DNA of 64,000 nt from Salinispora fenicalii (lineage in GTDB: Bacteria; Actinomycetota; Actinomycetes; Mycobacteriales; Micromonosporaceae). The stretch is from positions 209,163 through 273,162 of the forward strand of contig NZ_KI911474.1 in assembly GCF_000514815.1 (NCBI RefSeq), given 5' to 3'. The translations under genes were made by a program, and so were the position numbers. The notes beneath the pieces were generated by a model. It had not been told where the DNA came from and searched no databases. It was given only the letters and a program-made list of their open reading frames with translations. Positions 43,071 to 52,700 of the stretch are shown in pieces (the stretch's first letter is position 1; every line of letters starts with the position of its first letter).

Positions 43071-43514
43071 GTGCCGAGCTATCTCCGTTCCCGGGTCTCT
43101 GCCTACGCGCTCGTCCTGCCGATGGCCTTCCTGTCCGGCTGTGGGGAGGACACTCCAGGACGGACCGTGGAGGCGAACGGCGTCATCACGTTCGTGGCAC
43201 CGGAGGCCGATGGGGGCCGGGACGCCAAGATTGTCGGTGAACTTGTGGTGGGCAAGGGCCAGTGCCTGGCCGTGCAGACCGCGGAGAATCGGAGACTGGT
43301 CGTCGTGTGGCCGGCCGGAAGTGAACTGAAGACCGGAGACGGCACCACCGGGGTCAAGGTGCCCGGCGCAGGCACTGTCCAGGTCGGCTCCACTTTCACT
43401 GCAGGTGGCGGCTACGCCTACCCACCGCTCGGTGACGACATGCCCACCATCCCCGAAACCTGCGCCAGCGGCGCGGAGGAGGTCGCAGTCATCGACAATC
43501 TTCACGGCCAGTAG
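43071..43514 (+). CDS. predicted lipoprotein
   Basis: 147 residues from GTG 43071. The N-terminus MPSYLRSRVSAYALVLPMAF runs into the lipobox L-S-G-C, with the lipid-attachment Cys at residue 24. The mature part is about 123 residues, with a beta-rich composition (VITFVAPEADGG, KIVGELVVGKGQCLAVQTAE) and a second Cys pair (Cys about 65 and 136) that could form a disulfide. I recognise no family. It is 56 bases upstream of the sigma factor gene and might be co-transcribed with it. Confidence 0.7.
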   Translation: MPSYLRSRVSAYALVLPMAFLSGCGEDTPGRTVEANGVITFVAPEADGGRDAKIVGELVVGKGQCLAVQTAENRRLVVVWPAGSELKTGDGTTGVKVPGAGTVQVGSTFTAGGGYAYPPLGDDMPTIPETCASGAEEVAVIDNLHGQ

Positions 43515-43570
43515 CACCTTCGACTTCGGGGTGACGCAGGATCTTTCTTCGTCGATGTAGCCTGGCGCTG

Positions 43571-44647
43571 GTGAGCGATGCCGGAGGTCGCGGGAGCAGT
43601 TCGAGTCAGGCGGACGAGGCTGCTGCGACACAGTTGGCGGCGGCGCGGGCCGGTGACGGCGATGCCTTCGGCCGGTTGGTGGGGCCGTTGCGGGACGAGC
43701 TACGCGCCCACTGCTACCGGATGCTGGGGTCATTCCATGACGCGGAGGATGCGGTCCAGGAGACCCTGGACCGGGCGTGGCGCAGCCTAGAGCGCTGTGA
43801 GGACCACGGGTCAATCCGGCCTTGGCTGTACAAAATTGCGACGAACCGGTCGCTGACGATCATTGAGCGTCGGGGTCGGCGCGAGTTGCCCACGGATCTG
43901 AGTCCGGGCGGTGCGCCGCTGACCGAGGCGGCGTGGCTGGAGCCGTACCCCGATCGGCTGATGGATCCGACGGCGCGGCTGAGCCCCGAAGCCCGCACCG
44001 TGGCACGGGAGAGCGTGGAGTTGGCGTTCGTCGCCGCCTTGCAGCATCTGTCGGCGTCGCAGCGAGCGGTGCTGTTGCTGCGCGACGTGCTCGGCTACGC
44101 CGCCGGTGAGGTCGCTGACGTGTTGGACACCACGGTGGTCGCGGTCAACAGTGCCCTACAGCGGGCCCGCAAGGTCGTCGTGAAGCTGTGCCCCGAACCC
44201 AGCCAACAACAGACCTTGCAGACGCTCGGCGACGCGGAGCAACGGAAGGTGGCCCGGCAGTACGTGACCGCCTGGGAGGCTGGTGACGTCGACGCGATTG
44301 TGGCGATGCTGACTGAGGACGCACGGTACTCGATGCCGCCGCTGACGAGGTGGTACGCCGGCCCGGCAGATATCCGCGGGTTCCTGGTCGAGACGGTGCT
44401 GGGGCATCGCTGGCGGTTCGTGCCGACGTCGGCGAACGGGCAGCTCGCGTTCGGCACCTACCTGTGGAGCGACGGGCGGGGCGCGTACGTCCCGGCGGGT
44501 GTGGATGTGCTGACGCTGCGCGGGCGGCAGGTGGCCGAGGTGGTCTCGTTCCTGGACGCCGATTTCCCGACCTTCGGCCTGCCGGAGCAGCTGGGGAAGA
44601 GAATTTTCTCGGCACGCGATGATTTTGCGGACTGGCCCGGGTTGTAG
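43571..44647 (+). CDS. ECF sigma factor with C-terminal SnoaL-like domain (TIGR02960 type)
   Basis: 358 residues from GTG 43571. Region 2 has LRAHCYRMLGSFHDAEDAVQ, and DRAWRSLERC; region 4 has LSASQRAVLLLRDVLGYAAG and LDTTVVAVNSALQRAR. A SnoaL/NTF2-like domain follows at about residues 215-335 (ARQYVTAWEAGDVDAIVAML, YAGPADIRGFLVETVLG). Sigma factors with such a tail form the SigG/SigJ/TIGR02960 group, in which the tail adjusts sigma activity; they often lack an anti-sigma gene. Here none is adjacent; instead a tandem SnoaL protein follows after 39 bases. Confidence 0.9.
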   Translation: MSDAGGRGSSSSQADEAAATQLAAARAGDGDAFGRLVGPLRDELRAHCYRMLGSFHDAEDAVQETLDRAWRSLERCEDHGSIRPWLYKIATNRSLTIIERRGRRELPTDLSPGGAPLTEAAWLEPYPDRLMDPTARLSPEARTVARESVELAFVAALQHLSASQRAVLLLRDVLGYAAGEVADVLDTTVVAVNSALQRARKVVVKLCPEPSQQQTLQTLGDAEQRKVARQYVTAWEAGDVDAIVAMLTEDARYSMPPLTRWYAGPADIRGFLVETVLGHRWRFVPTSANGQLAFGTYLWSDGRGAYVPAGVDVLTLRGRQVAEVVSFLDADFPTFGLPEQLGKRIFSARDDFADWPGL

Positions 44648-44686
44648 TCCTGACGGACCCATCAACCCGGAAGGATCGAGCCGACC

Positions 44687-45589
44687 ATGGCTAGCAACGA
44701 GGAGCAGATCCGCACCCTGATCGAGCGCTGGGCCAAAGCGGTCCACCACGGTGATCTCACCGGAGTCCTTGCCGACCACACGGAGGACATCGTGATGTTC
44801 GACGTGCCGCCGCCGCAGCAGGGGGTGCGGGGTCTCGATGCCTACCGCGAGACCTGGCCACCATTCCTCCGGTGGCAGGCCCAGGGCGCCTCGTTCGACA
44901 TCGAGTCGCTGGAGGTCACCGCGGGCGAGGATGTCGCCTTCGCGTACGCCCTGCTCCGCTGCGGCACCGAGCGCGACTTCGCCGATAACCCCGATAACCG
45001 GCTGCGGTTGACGTTCGGTCTGCGTAAGCAGGACGGCCGGTGGCTCATCGTTCACGAGCATCACTCATTTCCGCTCGCCGACGGGTCCACCGCGGCCAAC
45101 CCCGCCCCGCATCAGGACCACGCTGCCACCGACCAGGAGCGCGCTGCTGCTGAGCAGGGCCACGCTGCCACCGAGCAGCACCTGCGTCAGCTACACCAAC
45201 GGTGGTTCGCCAGCACCGCCGCCAAAGACCTCGACGGCCTGATGGCCCCCATCGCCGAGGACGTCGTCTCCTATGAGCATGACCAGTCGCTGCAGTGCAT
45301 CGGGGCTGATGCTGTCCGTGAGGTCTGCAAGGCCGGTCTCGACGCGGCCGGCGACAGCAGCGTCACCTGGCACGTTCCCGACCTGAAAGTCCTGGTCAAT
45401 GGTGACCTTGCTGTCGCCTGGGGGCTCAACCATGTCAAGGTGTCCGCTGGCAGCCAGTCAGTGGACACCTGGTCCCGCGGGACCCGCATCTTCCAACGCC
45501 GGGACGGCGCCTGGTTGATGACCCACCAGCACCTCTCCTACCCCTTTGACCCGGTCACCGGCGACGCCAAGACCGACCTACGCCCGTAA
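44687..45589 (+). CDS. tandem SnoaL/NTF2-like domain protein
   Basis: 300 residues from ATG 44687. Two cone-like NTF2 folds are joined: domain 1 (about 3-130) with EEQIRTLIERWAKAVHHGDL and LRKQDGRWLIVHEHHSFPL, and domain 2 (about 160-290) with LHQRWFASTAAKDLDGLMAP and RRDGAWLMTHQHLSYPFDP. The linker has the repeated words HAATDQ / HAATEQ. Each half has the His pair at its C-terminal strand seen in small-molecule-binding SnoaL proteins. It starts 39 bases after the sigma gene, with AAGGATC upstream, and is probably its operon partner or target. Confidence 0.85.
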   Translation: MASNEEQIRTLIERWAKAVHHGDLTGVLADHTEDIVMFDVPPPQQGVRGLDAYRETWPPFLRWQAQGASFDIESLEVTAGEDVAFAYALLRCGTERDFADNPDNRLRLTFGLRKQDGRWLIVHEHHSFPLADGSTAANPAPHQDHAATDQERAAAEQGHAATEQHLRQLHQRWFASTAAKDLDGLMAPIAEDVVSYEHDQSLQCIGADAVREVCKAGLDAAGDSSVTWHVPDLKVLVNGDLAVAWGLNHVKVSAGSQSVDTWSRGTRIFQRRDGAWLMTHQHLSYPFDPVTGDAKTDLRP

Positions 45590-45931
45590 CGGAACGGCGC
45601 GTTCAGCACGGCGGGTTGTCGACCAACTGCTTGGGAGAATGGCGATGTCGGGCACGGGTGTGCACCCAGACGCTGCTCGCCACCGAACATGTGCTGCGGT
45701 CCCGCCGGGAACTGTCCCTCGGTATGGGGCCGGCGCGGAGGATGTGGCGACCGGAGGTGCTGCCGGTGGTCTGCCGGCATTTCTCGCCGCTACTGGTGGC
45801 GGCCATTCCCAGTCGATGCCGGCCCGGCAGGGATACGGCACCGCATTGGCCCGGGGCGAGCTGCACCTGCGTGCACTCCGCTACCTACCGCTATCCGGTA
45901 GGAGGCGGAGTGCCGGTGCAGCCCGGCCCCG
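45590..45931. other. gap before the valS stop, no gene seen
   Basis: 342 bases between the tandem SnoaL gene and the end of valS. Short frames on both strands have no recognisable motif. No clear terminator hairpin or repeat was found. Confidence 0.5.
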
Positions 45932-48598
45932 TCAGCCGAGTGTGATCTCCGGCGTCAACGGCGTGTCCGCCTCGGCGGTGTCGACCTCCCGCACCACCCC
46001 CGCGGCCCGAACGTCCCGGCTGACCAGAGCGAAGGCGGCGAGGTCGCTCGGGCGCCCGCGGAGGGTGAGTTGGGCTACCGGCACCCGCATCGACTGCTTC
46101 GCCTCGGACTTTGCCCGGCGGATGGCGGCGAGCACATCGGAGGCGAGCCCAAGCAACTCCGTCCCGTCCGGCACGGCACGGTCGGCCTCTGCGGAACCAC
46201 GGGCTCCGGTGGGGCCACAGGCTTCGGCGGGGCCACGGGCTTCGGCGGAGTGGTTGGCCTCAGTGGGGTCGCCGGGGCTGACGAGCTCCTGTCGGGCCGG
46301 CCACGACGCCCGGTGCACCGAACCCTCCTGCCACCACGACCAGGCTTCCTCGGTGACGAACGGCAGCATCGGCGCGAAGAGTCGCAGCAGCGTGTGCAGC
46401 GCCAGCGCGAGCGCGGCGTGGGCCGAGCGGACAGCCGGATCGTCAGGCTCCCCGTACGCGCGCTCCTTGACCAACTCCAGGTAGTCGTCGCAGAACGACC
46501 AGAAGAACTGCTCCGTGCACTCGAGGGATCGGGTGTAGTCGTGCTGGGTGAAACCGGTGGTGGCGGAGTCGACGACGGAGGCCAGGCGGGCCAGCATCGA
46601 CCGGTCGAGCGGTTCGGTCACCTGCGCCACGTGGGGTGCCAACAGCGTTGGGGAGCCGAACCGCAGCACGAACTTGGTGGCGTTCAGGATTTTGATGGCG
46701 AGTCGACGGCCGACTTTCATCTGCCCGGTGTCGAAGGCCGTGTCGGTGCCCGGCCGGCCGCTGACCGCCCAGTACCGGACGGCGTCGGAGCCGTACTCCT
46801 CCAGGAGAGCCATCGGCGTGACCGTGTTCCCCTTGGACTTCGACATCTTCTTGCGGTCCGGGTCCAGGATCCAGCCCGACAGCAGCGCGGTGTTCCAGGG
46901 CAGGAGGTTGAACTCCTGGTGCGACCGGAGCACGGTGGCGAATAGCCAGGTCCGGATGATTTCGTGCGCCTGCGGACGGAGGTCCATCGGGAAGACCCGG
47001 GCGAAGAGGTCGTCGTCGACCGTCCACCCGCCGGCGATCTCCGGGGTGAGCGAGGAGGTGGCCCAGGTGTCCATCACATCCGGATCCGCCCTGAAACCGC
47101 CCGGTTGGTTGCGCTGGCTCTCCTGGTAGCCGGTCGGGACGTCGCTGCTGGGGTCAACCGGCAGCGCCGGGTCGTCCGGCAGGATGGGGTGCTCGTAATC
47201 GGGCTCGCCCGAGTCGTCGAGCGGGTACCAGACCGGGATCGGCACACCGAAGAAGCGCTGTCGGCTGATGATCCAGTCCCCGGAGAGACCCTCGACCCAG
47301 TTCTCGTACCGGCTGCGCATGAACTCGGGGGACCAGGTCAGCTCGCGCCCCCGATGGACCAGCGCGGCCCGCAGTGCGGTGTCCCGACCACCGTTGCGGA
47401 CGTACCACTGTCGGGTGGTGACGATCTCGAGTGGCTTGTCGCCCTTCTCGTAGAATTTGACCGCCTGGATGGTGGGGCGGGGCTCGGTCTCGAGATTCCC
47501 GGCGGCGCGCAGCAGCTCCACGATCTTCGCCTTCGCGGAGAACGCGGTCAGGCCGGCGAGCGTCCGGTACGCCGCCACCGCGTCGGCGTTGACGACCCCG
47601 GGTGGTGGCTCGGGGAGCAGGCGGCCGTCGCGACCCATCACCGGCCGGGTCGGTAGGGCCAGCTCCCGCCACCACAGCACGTCCGTCAGGTCGCCGAAGG
47701 TGCAGATCATCGCGATGCCGGAGCCTTTGTCCGGCTGAGCCAGCGGGTGCGCCTTGATCGGCACCGGGACACCGAAGAGTGGCGTGACGGCGGTGCTGCC
47801 GAAGAGATGTTGGTACCGCTCGTCATCCGGGTGGGCGACGAGCGCGACGCAGGCCGGCAGCAGCTCGGGCCGGGTGGTCTCAACGTAGATCTTGTCTCCG
47901 GTCGCCGAGTGAAAGGCGAGCCGGTAGTAGTTGCCCTGACGCTCGCGATCCTCCAACTCGGCCTGCGCGACGGCCGTGCGGAAGCTGACGTCCCAGAGGG
48001 TCGGGGCGTCCGCCAGGTACGCCTCACCCCGGGCCAGATTACGGAGGAAGGCCCGCTGGGAGATCGCCCGACTCCGGTCATCGATCGTCGCGTACGTCAG
48101 GGACCAGTCGACAGAGAGGCCCAGGTGCCGCCAGAGGGCCTCGAACACCTGCTCGTCGAGCTCCGTGAGGTTTCGGCACAGCTCCACGAAGTTACGCCGG
48201 GAGATCGGTTGCGGCCGGCTCGGGGGCTCGGCCGGTGGCGTGTAGCCCGGGTCGTACGGCAGGGAGGGATCGCACCGGACCCCGTAGTAGTTCTGCACCC
48301 GCCGCTCGGTGGGCAGACCGTTGTCGTCCCACCCCATCGGGTAGAAGACCGTCCGGCCCCGCATTCGCTGGAACCTCGCGATGGCGTCGGCGTGGGTGTA
48401 GGAGAAGACGTGACCGACGTGCAGCGCCCCGCTGACCGTCGGCGGCGGAGTGTCGATCGAGTAGACCTCGTCCCGGGTTACCGAGCGGTCGAAGCGATAG
48501 GTGCCGGTCTGCTCCCATACCCGCGACCAGACCTTCTCGATGCCCTCGAGGGACGCCTTGGCCGGCACAGCTATTCGCTTCCTGGTGTTCTCGGTCAC
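45932..48598 (-). CDS. valS: valyl-tRNA synthetase
   Basis: 888 residues from GTG 48598. Class I signature HIGH reads HVGH in TVSGALHVGHVFSYTHADAI; KMSKS is KMSKSKGNTV. The editing domain and the anticodon-binding domain (TGFTQHDYTRSLECTEQFFW) follow. A low-complexity insert of about 40 residues (words AEARGPAEACGP, GARGSAEAD) interrupts the C-terminal part near 46.16-46.27 kb and looks like a private expansion. It charges tRNA-Val and is divergent from the Sua5-like gene with a 90-base gap. Confidence 0.95.
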   Translation of the reverse strand: MTENTRKRIAVPAKASLEGIEKVWSRVWEQTGTYRFDRSVTRDEVYSIDTPPPTVSGALHVGHVFSYTHADAIARFQRMRGRTVFYPMGWDDNGLPTERRVQNYYGVRCDPSLPYDPGYTPPAEPPSRPQPISRRNFVELCRNLTELDEQVFEALWRHLGLSVDWSLTYATIDDRSRAISQRAFLRNLARGEAYLADAPTLWDVSFRTAVAQAELEDRERQGNYYRLAFHSATGDKIYVETTRPELLPACVALVAHPDDERYQHLFGSTAVTPLFGVPVPIKAHPLAQPDKGSGIAMICTFGDLTDVLWWRELALPTRPVMGRDGRLLPEPPPGVVNADAVAAYRTLAGLTAFSAKAKIVELLRAAGNLETEPRPTIQAVKFYEKGDKPLEIVTTRQWYVRNGGRDTALRAALVHRGRELTWSPEFMRSRYENWVEGLSGDWIISRQRFFGVPIPVWYPLDDSGEPDYEHPILPDDPALPVDPSSDVPTGYQESQRNQPGGFRADPDVMDTWATSSLTPEIAGGWTVDDDLFARVFPMDLRPQAHEIIRTWLFATVLRSHQEFNLLPWNTALLSGWILDPDRKKMSKSKGNTVTPMALLEEYGSDAVRYWAVSGRPGTDTAFDTGQMKVGRRLAIKILNATKFVLRFGSPTLLAPHVAQVTEPLDRSMLARLASVVDSATTGFTQHDYTRSLECTEQFFWSFCDDYLELVKERAYGEPDDPAVRSAHAALALALHTLLRLFAPMLPFVTEEAWSWWQEGSVHRASWPARQELVSPGDPTEANHSAEARGPAEACGPTGARGSAEADRAVPDGTELLGLASDVLAAIRRAKSEAKQSMRVPVAQLTLRGRPSDLAAFALVSRDVRAAGVVREVDTAEADTPLTPEITLG

Positions 48599-48687
48599 TG
48601 TCGGACTATATGCCGCTGGTCCAGTGATTTGGCCGCGCTAATTGGGTCGGCGACGGGCGGGCAGGTCCGGCAGGCTAGCGTCGAGGC

Positions 48688-49659
48688 GTGAGCACGCCGC
48701 GAGTACTGCCCGCTGACAGCGGTGTCGCCGAGGCCGCTGTCATCCTGCGGTCCGGTGGTCTGGTCGCCCTGCCCACCGAGACGGTGTACGGCCTGGGCGC
48801 GAATGCACTGGACGCCCCGGCGGTGGCTCGGATCTTCGCGGCCAAGGCGCGGCCGAGTTTCGACCCGCTGATCAGTCACCTGGCTGAGGCGGCGGAGCTG
48901 GAGAAGCTGGTGGGGACGGTGCCGGCGGCGGTGGCGGTGCTGGCCGAGCGATTCTGGCCCGGGCCGCTGACGCTGATTGTGGACCGGCCGGCGGCGATCC
49001 CGCCGATCGTCACCTCCGGGCTGGAGACGATGGCGGTGCGGGTGCCGGACCATGCAGCGACGCGCGAGTTGATCGCGGCGGCCGGGGTGCCGGTGGCGGC
49101 ACCGAGCGCGAACCGGTTCGGTCAGCTCAGCCCGACGCGGGCCGAGCACGTGGTGGCGGGGCTGGGGGCGGCGGTTGACGTGGTGCTCGATGGTGGGCCG
49201 ACCCGGTGTGGGATCGAGTCGACGATCGTGGATGCGCGAGGCGACCATCCGGTGGTGTTGCGGTTGGGCGCGCTGCCGGTGGAGTCGCTTCAGGAGGTGG
49301 TCGGTCCGGTGCTGGTCCGGCCGGGCAGTTCGGGGCAGCCGGTGGCCCCGGGGACGCTGGCGGCGCACTACGCCCCGCGTACGCGGCTGCGGTTGGTCAC
49401 CGATGTCGAGCCGGCGGACGGCGGCGTTTCCCGGCGGGGGTTCCTGGGCTTCCGCGACTGCCCGGCGGGGGACTGGGCGGCGGTGGAGGTGCTGTCCAGC
49501 AAGGGTGACCTGACCGAGGCGGCGGCCCGGTTGTTCGATGCGCTGCACCGCCTGGATGGGGCCGGTGTTGACGAGATCCTGGTTGAACCGGTGCCCGAGG
49601 TGGGAGTGGGGCGGGCGATCAACGACCGGTTGCGCCGCGCCGCCGCTACTTGGAAGTAG
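48688..49659 (+). CDS. threonylcarbamoyladenylate synthase (Sua5/TsaC type)
   Basis: 323 residues from GTG 48688. The YrdC/TsaC domain (about 1-200) has GGLVALPTETVYGLGANALD and AKARPSFDPL, then RFWPGPLTLIVDRP and MAVRVPDH, and APSANRFGQLSPT. A C-terminal Sua5 domain is present (about 215-323), with PVAPGTLAAHYAP. The enzyme makes threonylcarbamoyl-AMP from Thr, bicarbonate and ATP for the t6A modification of ANN-decoding tRNAs. It is divergent from valS and convergent with the P-type ATPase gene. Confidence 0.93.
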   Translation: MSTPRVLPADSGVAEAAVILRSGGLVALPTETVYGLGANALDAPAVARIFAAKARPSFDPLISHLAEAAELEKLVGTVPAAVAVLAERFWPGPLTLIVDRPAAIPPIVTSGLETMAVRVPDHAATRELIAAAGVPVAAPSANRFGQLSPTRAEHVVAGLGAAVDVVLDGGPTRCGIESTIVDARGDHPVVLRLGALPVESLQEVVGPVLVRPGSSGQPVAPGTLAAHYAPRTRLRLVTDVEPADGGVSRRGFLGFRDCPAGDWAAVEVLSSKGDLTEAAARLFDALHRLDGAGVDEILVEPVPEVGVGRAINDRLRRAAATWK

Positions 49660-49665
49660 CCGGCT

Positions 49666-49688
49666 GCCGGGACGAGCCACGTCCCGGC
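49666..49688. terminator. bidirectional terminator between convergent genes
   Basis: GCCGGGACG and CGTCCCGGC form a 9-bp stem with the loop AGCCA, in the 86-base gap between the Sua5-type gene and the ATPase. No T-run on either side. Confidence 0.6.
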
Positions 49689-49745
49689 GGGTGCCGGGAG
49701 AGTCCTCGCGACCTGGTGTTTGGCGACGGCCGTCGCCCCCTGGTG

Positions 49746-52700
49746 CTAGCCGCTGTGCCCCCGGAGGCGGGCGAGCAGGTCGTGCAGGTCCACCCCGGGG
49801 CGGGGTGGGGCCGGTAGTTGCTCCACCAGGCGGGCGACTGTGCTGTTGGCGAAGGCGGCGCCGGCCGCGGAGCCGGTGGCGATCGTCCAGCCGATCGGGC
49901 CGAGCGGGGTGCAGCCGAAGAAGTGGCTGAGGCCGGGAGTCTGTACGACCAGGACGAGTACCCCCACCGAGCCGGCGGTGGAGAGCAGGACGCCGGGGGT
50001 GGTGCCGCCGGCCAGCAGGGTCTGGCCGAGCTGGGTGCCGATCAGCGACACCAGGGCGACCGTGCCGGCCCGGCGGGGCGAAGCTGCCACCCACCGGGAC
50101 AGCACCCAGCCGGCGGTGGCGCCCAGCGCGGTGGAGGTGGCGCGGACACCAAGTTCTCGGTTGAGGGTGGCGCCGAGGGAGGTGTCTGGCCCCTCCCGGA
50201 GCAGGTTTTCGCTGTATTCCGGCGGGGGTGGCCGGACTGCCACGGCCAGGGCGGGGGCCAGATCGGTGAGCAGGTTGACGAGCAGCAGCTGCCGGCCGTT
50301 GAGCGCGGAGCGGCCGTCAATGGCGGCGGTGACGATACTGAACGCGATCTCGCCGAGGTTGCCGCCGAACAGGATGCTCAGCGCGTGCCGGACCGACGAC
50401 CACATGGCCCGCCCTTCGGCGAGGGTGGCGATGATGGTCTCCAGCCGGTCGTCCATGACCACCAGGTCGGCTGCGGCGCGAGCCGCGGGCGTGCCGCGCT
50501 GTCCGAGGGCGATGCCGACGTCGGCGAGTCGGATGGCGGGTGCGTCGTTGGCGCCGTCACCGGTCATCGCCACGGTACGACCGCAGGTCTGGAGCGCCTG
50601 GATCATCCGTACCTTGTGGGCTGGGGTGCATCGGGCCACGACGTCGGTGGTGACCAGGCGGGCCGCCAGCGCCTCGTCGTCGAGGTCCACGAGGTCGTTG
50701 GCGGTCGCCACCCGCTGGCCGTCACCGGGGCTGATCACCGAGGCGATCGCCTCGGCGGTGGCCGGATGATCGCCGGTGATCATGATTGTGTGCACTCCGG
50801 CCTTGCGGATGCTCTCCACCGCCGGGGCGGCGCTGGCCCGGATCCCGTCGGCCAGCGCGAGGATGCCGACGAAGGTCAGGCCCTGGACGTTGTCGTCGGC
50901 GATGGACTCGTCGGACACGGCCCGTTCGGCGAGGGCCAGCACCCGCTGACCGGCCCCGGCGTGCCGGAGCAGTTCCTGCTGGACCGCCTCTCGGGTCGCG
51001 TCGTCCAAGGGCACCACCCCGGCCTCGGTCCGTCGGTTGTGGCAGCGGGGCAGGACGGTCTCCGGGGCGCCCTTGACGCTGAGGACCAGGCCGGCGTCGC
51101 AGGTGCCGACGGTGGCGTGGTAGCCGCGGGACGGTTCGAAAGGAAGCCCTCCGGCGGGACGCCACTCTTCGGCGCCGGTCTGCTCCACCGTGCTGGTCTC
51201 CTGGGCGGCCCGTCGGATCGCCCGGTCGGCCTGCTCGGGAAGCTGCTCCGGGTCCTCGGCGTCCGGAGTGGCGCGCAGGGCGACCGCGAGGATCATGCGG
51301 AGGTGGTCGTCGAGCTGGTCCACGGTGGCGAACCGAGTACCGTCACCGACTCCGGAGAGCACCAGCCGCCCTTCGGTCAGGGTGCCGGTCTTGTCGAAGC
51401 AGAGCACGTCCACGCGCCCCAACGCCTCAATCGTGCGGGGGTTTCGCACCAGGGCGCCGCGTTCGGCCAGACGCCGGGCCGCCGCCAGCTGCGCGGCGCT
51501 GACCAGGAACGGCAACCCCTCGGGCACCGACGCGACGGCCAGGTTCGCGGCGGTTGAGGCGGTCTCCGCCAGCGGTATGCCGCGCGCGACGCCGGCTCCG
51601 GCGACCGCGACCGCGGATCCGAGTGCGAGCGGTATCGCCGAGCCGGTGAGCCCGCCGAGTCGTGCTTCGACGCCGCCGCTGGGTCGGGCCTGCCGAGCGA
51701 GGTGGAGACTGCGCCCGGCCTCCGTGTCGGTACCGGTGGCGACGACCACGCCCCGGCCGTGACCGGCGGCGACGGTGGTGCCCTCGTACAGCATCGAATG
51801 GCGGTCGGCGATGTCGGACGCAGCCACCGGTTGGTCGGTCTTGCCGACCGGCAACGACTCGCCGGTCAGCGAGGACTCGTCTGCCTCCAACCCGGTGGCC
51901 TCGAGGATCCGGCAGTCGGCCGGTACGGCGTCACCCGGCTCCAGGATGATCACATCACCGGGGACCAGTTCGTCGGCGGGTAGCTGCTGTTCGGCGCCGC
52001 CCCGCCGGACCCGGGCGGTGACCGCGGTACGGGACAGCAACTCGGCCAGCGATCGCTCGGTGTTGCGTTGGTGTACCGCCCCGACCAGGGCGGAGCCGCC
52101 GACCACGCCGCTGACCAGGGCGGCATCAACCAGCGATCCGAACGACGCGGAGAGCACCGCCCCGGCGGCGAGGACCGGAGTCAACGGGTTGGACAACTCC
52201 TCCAGGAAGGCGCGGAGCAGGGTCGGAGTCGGACTGCCGTCGGCGACCTGGCCGGAGCGCCGGCGGCCGGCCTCCACCGGATCCAATCCGTCGAAGCCGC
52301 TGCCCAGCTCGTCGAGGACGGTTCCCACCGGCATCAGGTGCCACGGAACCGTCGTCCGCCCGGCGGGGGCCTCGGTCGGCTTGGGTAGATGGTGGGCCCG
52401 CCACACGCCATGGGCGAAGGCCAGTGCCGCTGTCCCGTTGACCGCGGCCTGGGTCCGGTCTGGGAGCTGTTCCCGGGCGGCGGTGAGTGCGGACAGCGTC
52501 CCGAGACCGGCGCCCCCGAGCCCCAGCCGGATGTTCTGCGTCGTCATCCGGCGCGCCACCCCAGCCGCCTCGACCACCAGCGCGCAGGCCCCGAGGTCGG
52601 TGCCGACCAGTAGGTGCGCACCCCACGGTGGCAGCTCCTCGTCAACGGTCAAGCCGAGGCCGCAGTCGGCTGCCGCGAGCGCCCCCCGGCTATCGGAGAG

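Noticed and set aside
45600..45931. Short overlapping frames on both strands after the tandem SnoaL gene
   Set aside because: No recognisable domain, no good start and low similarity to codon use of neighbours.
49818..51557. Plus-strand frame of 579 codons opposite the P-type ATPase
   Set aside because: Gly/Asp/Val-rich shadow of the ATPase, which has all catalytic motifs.
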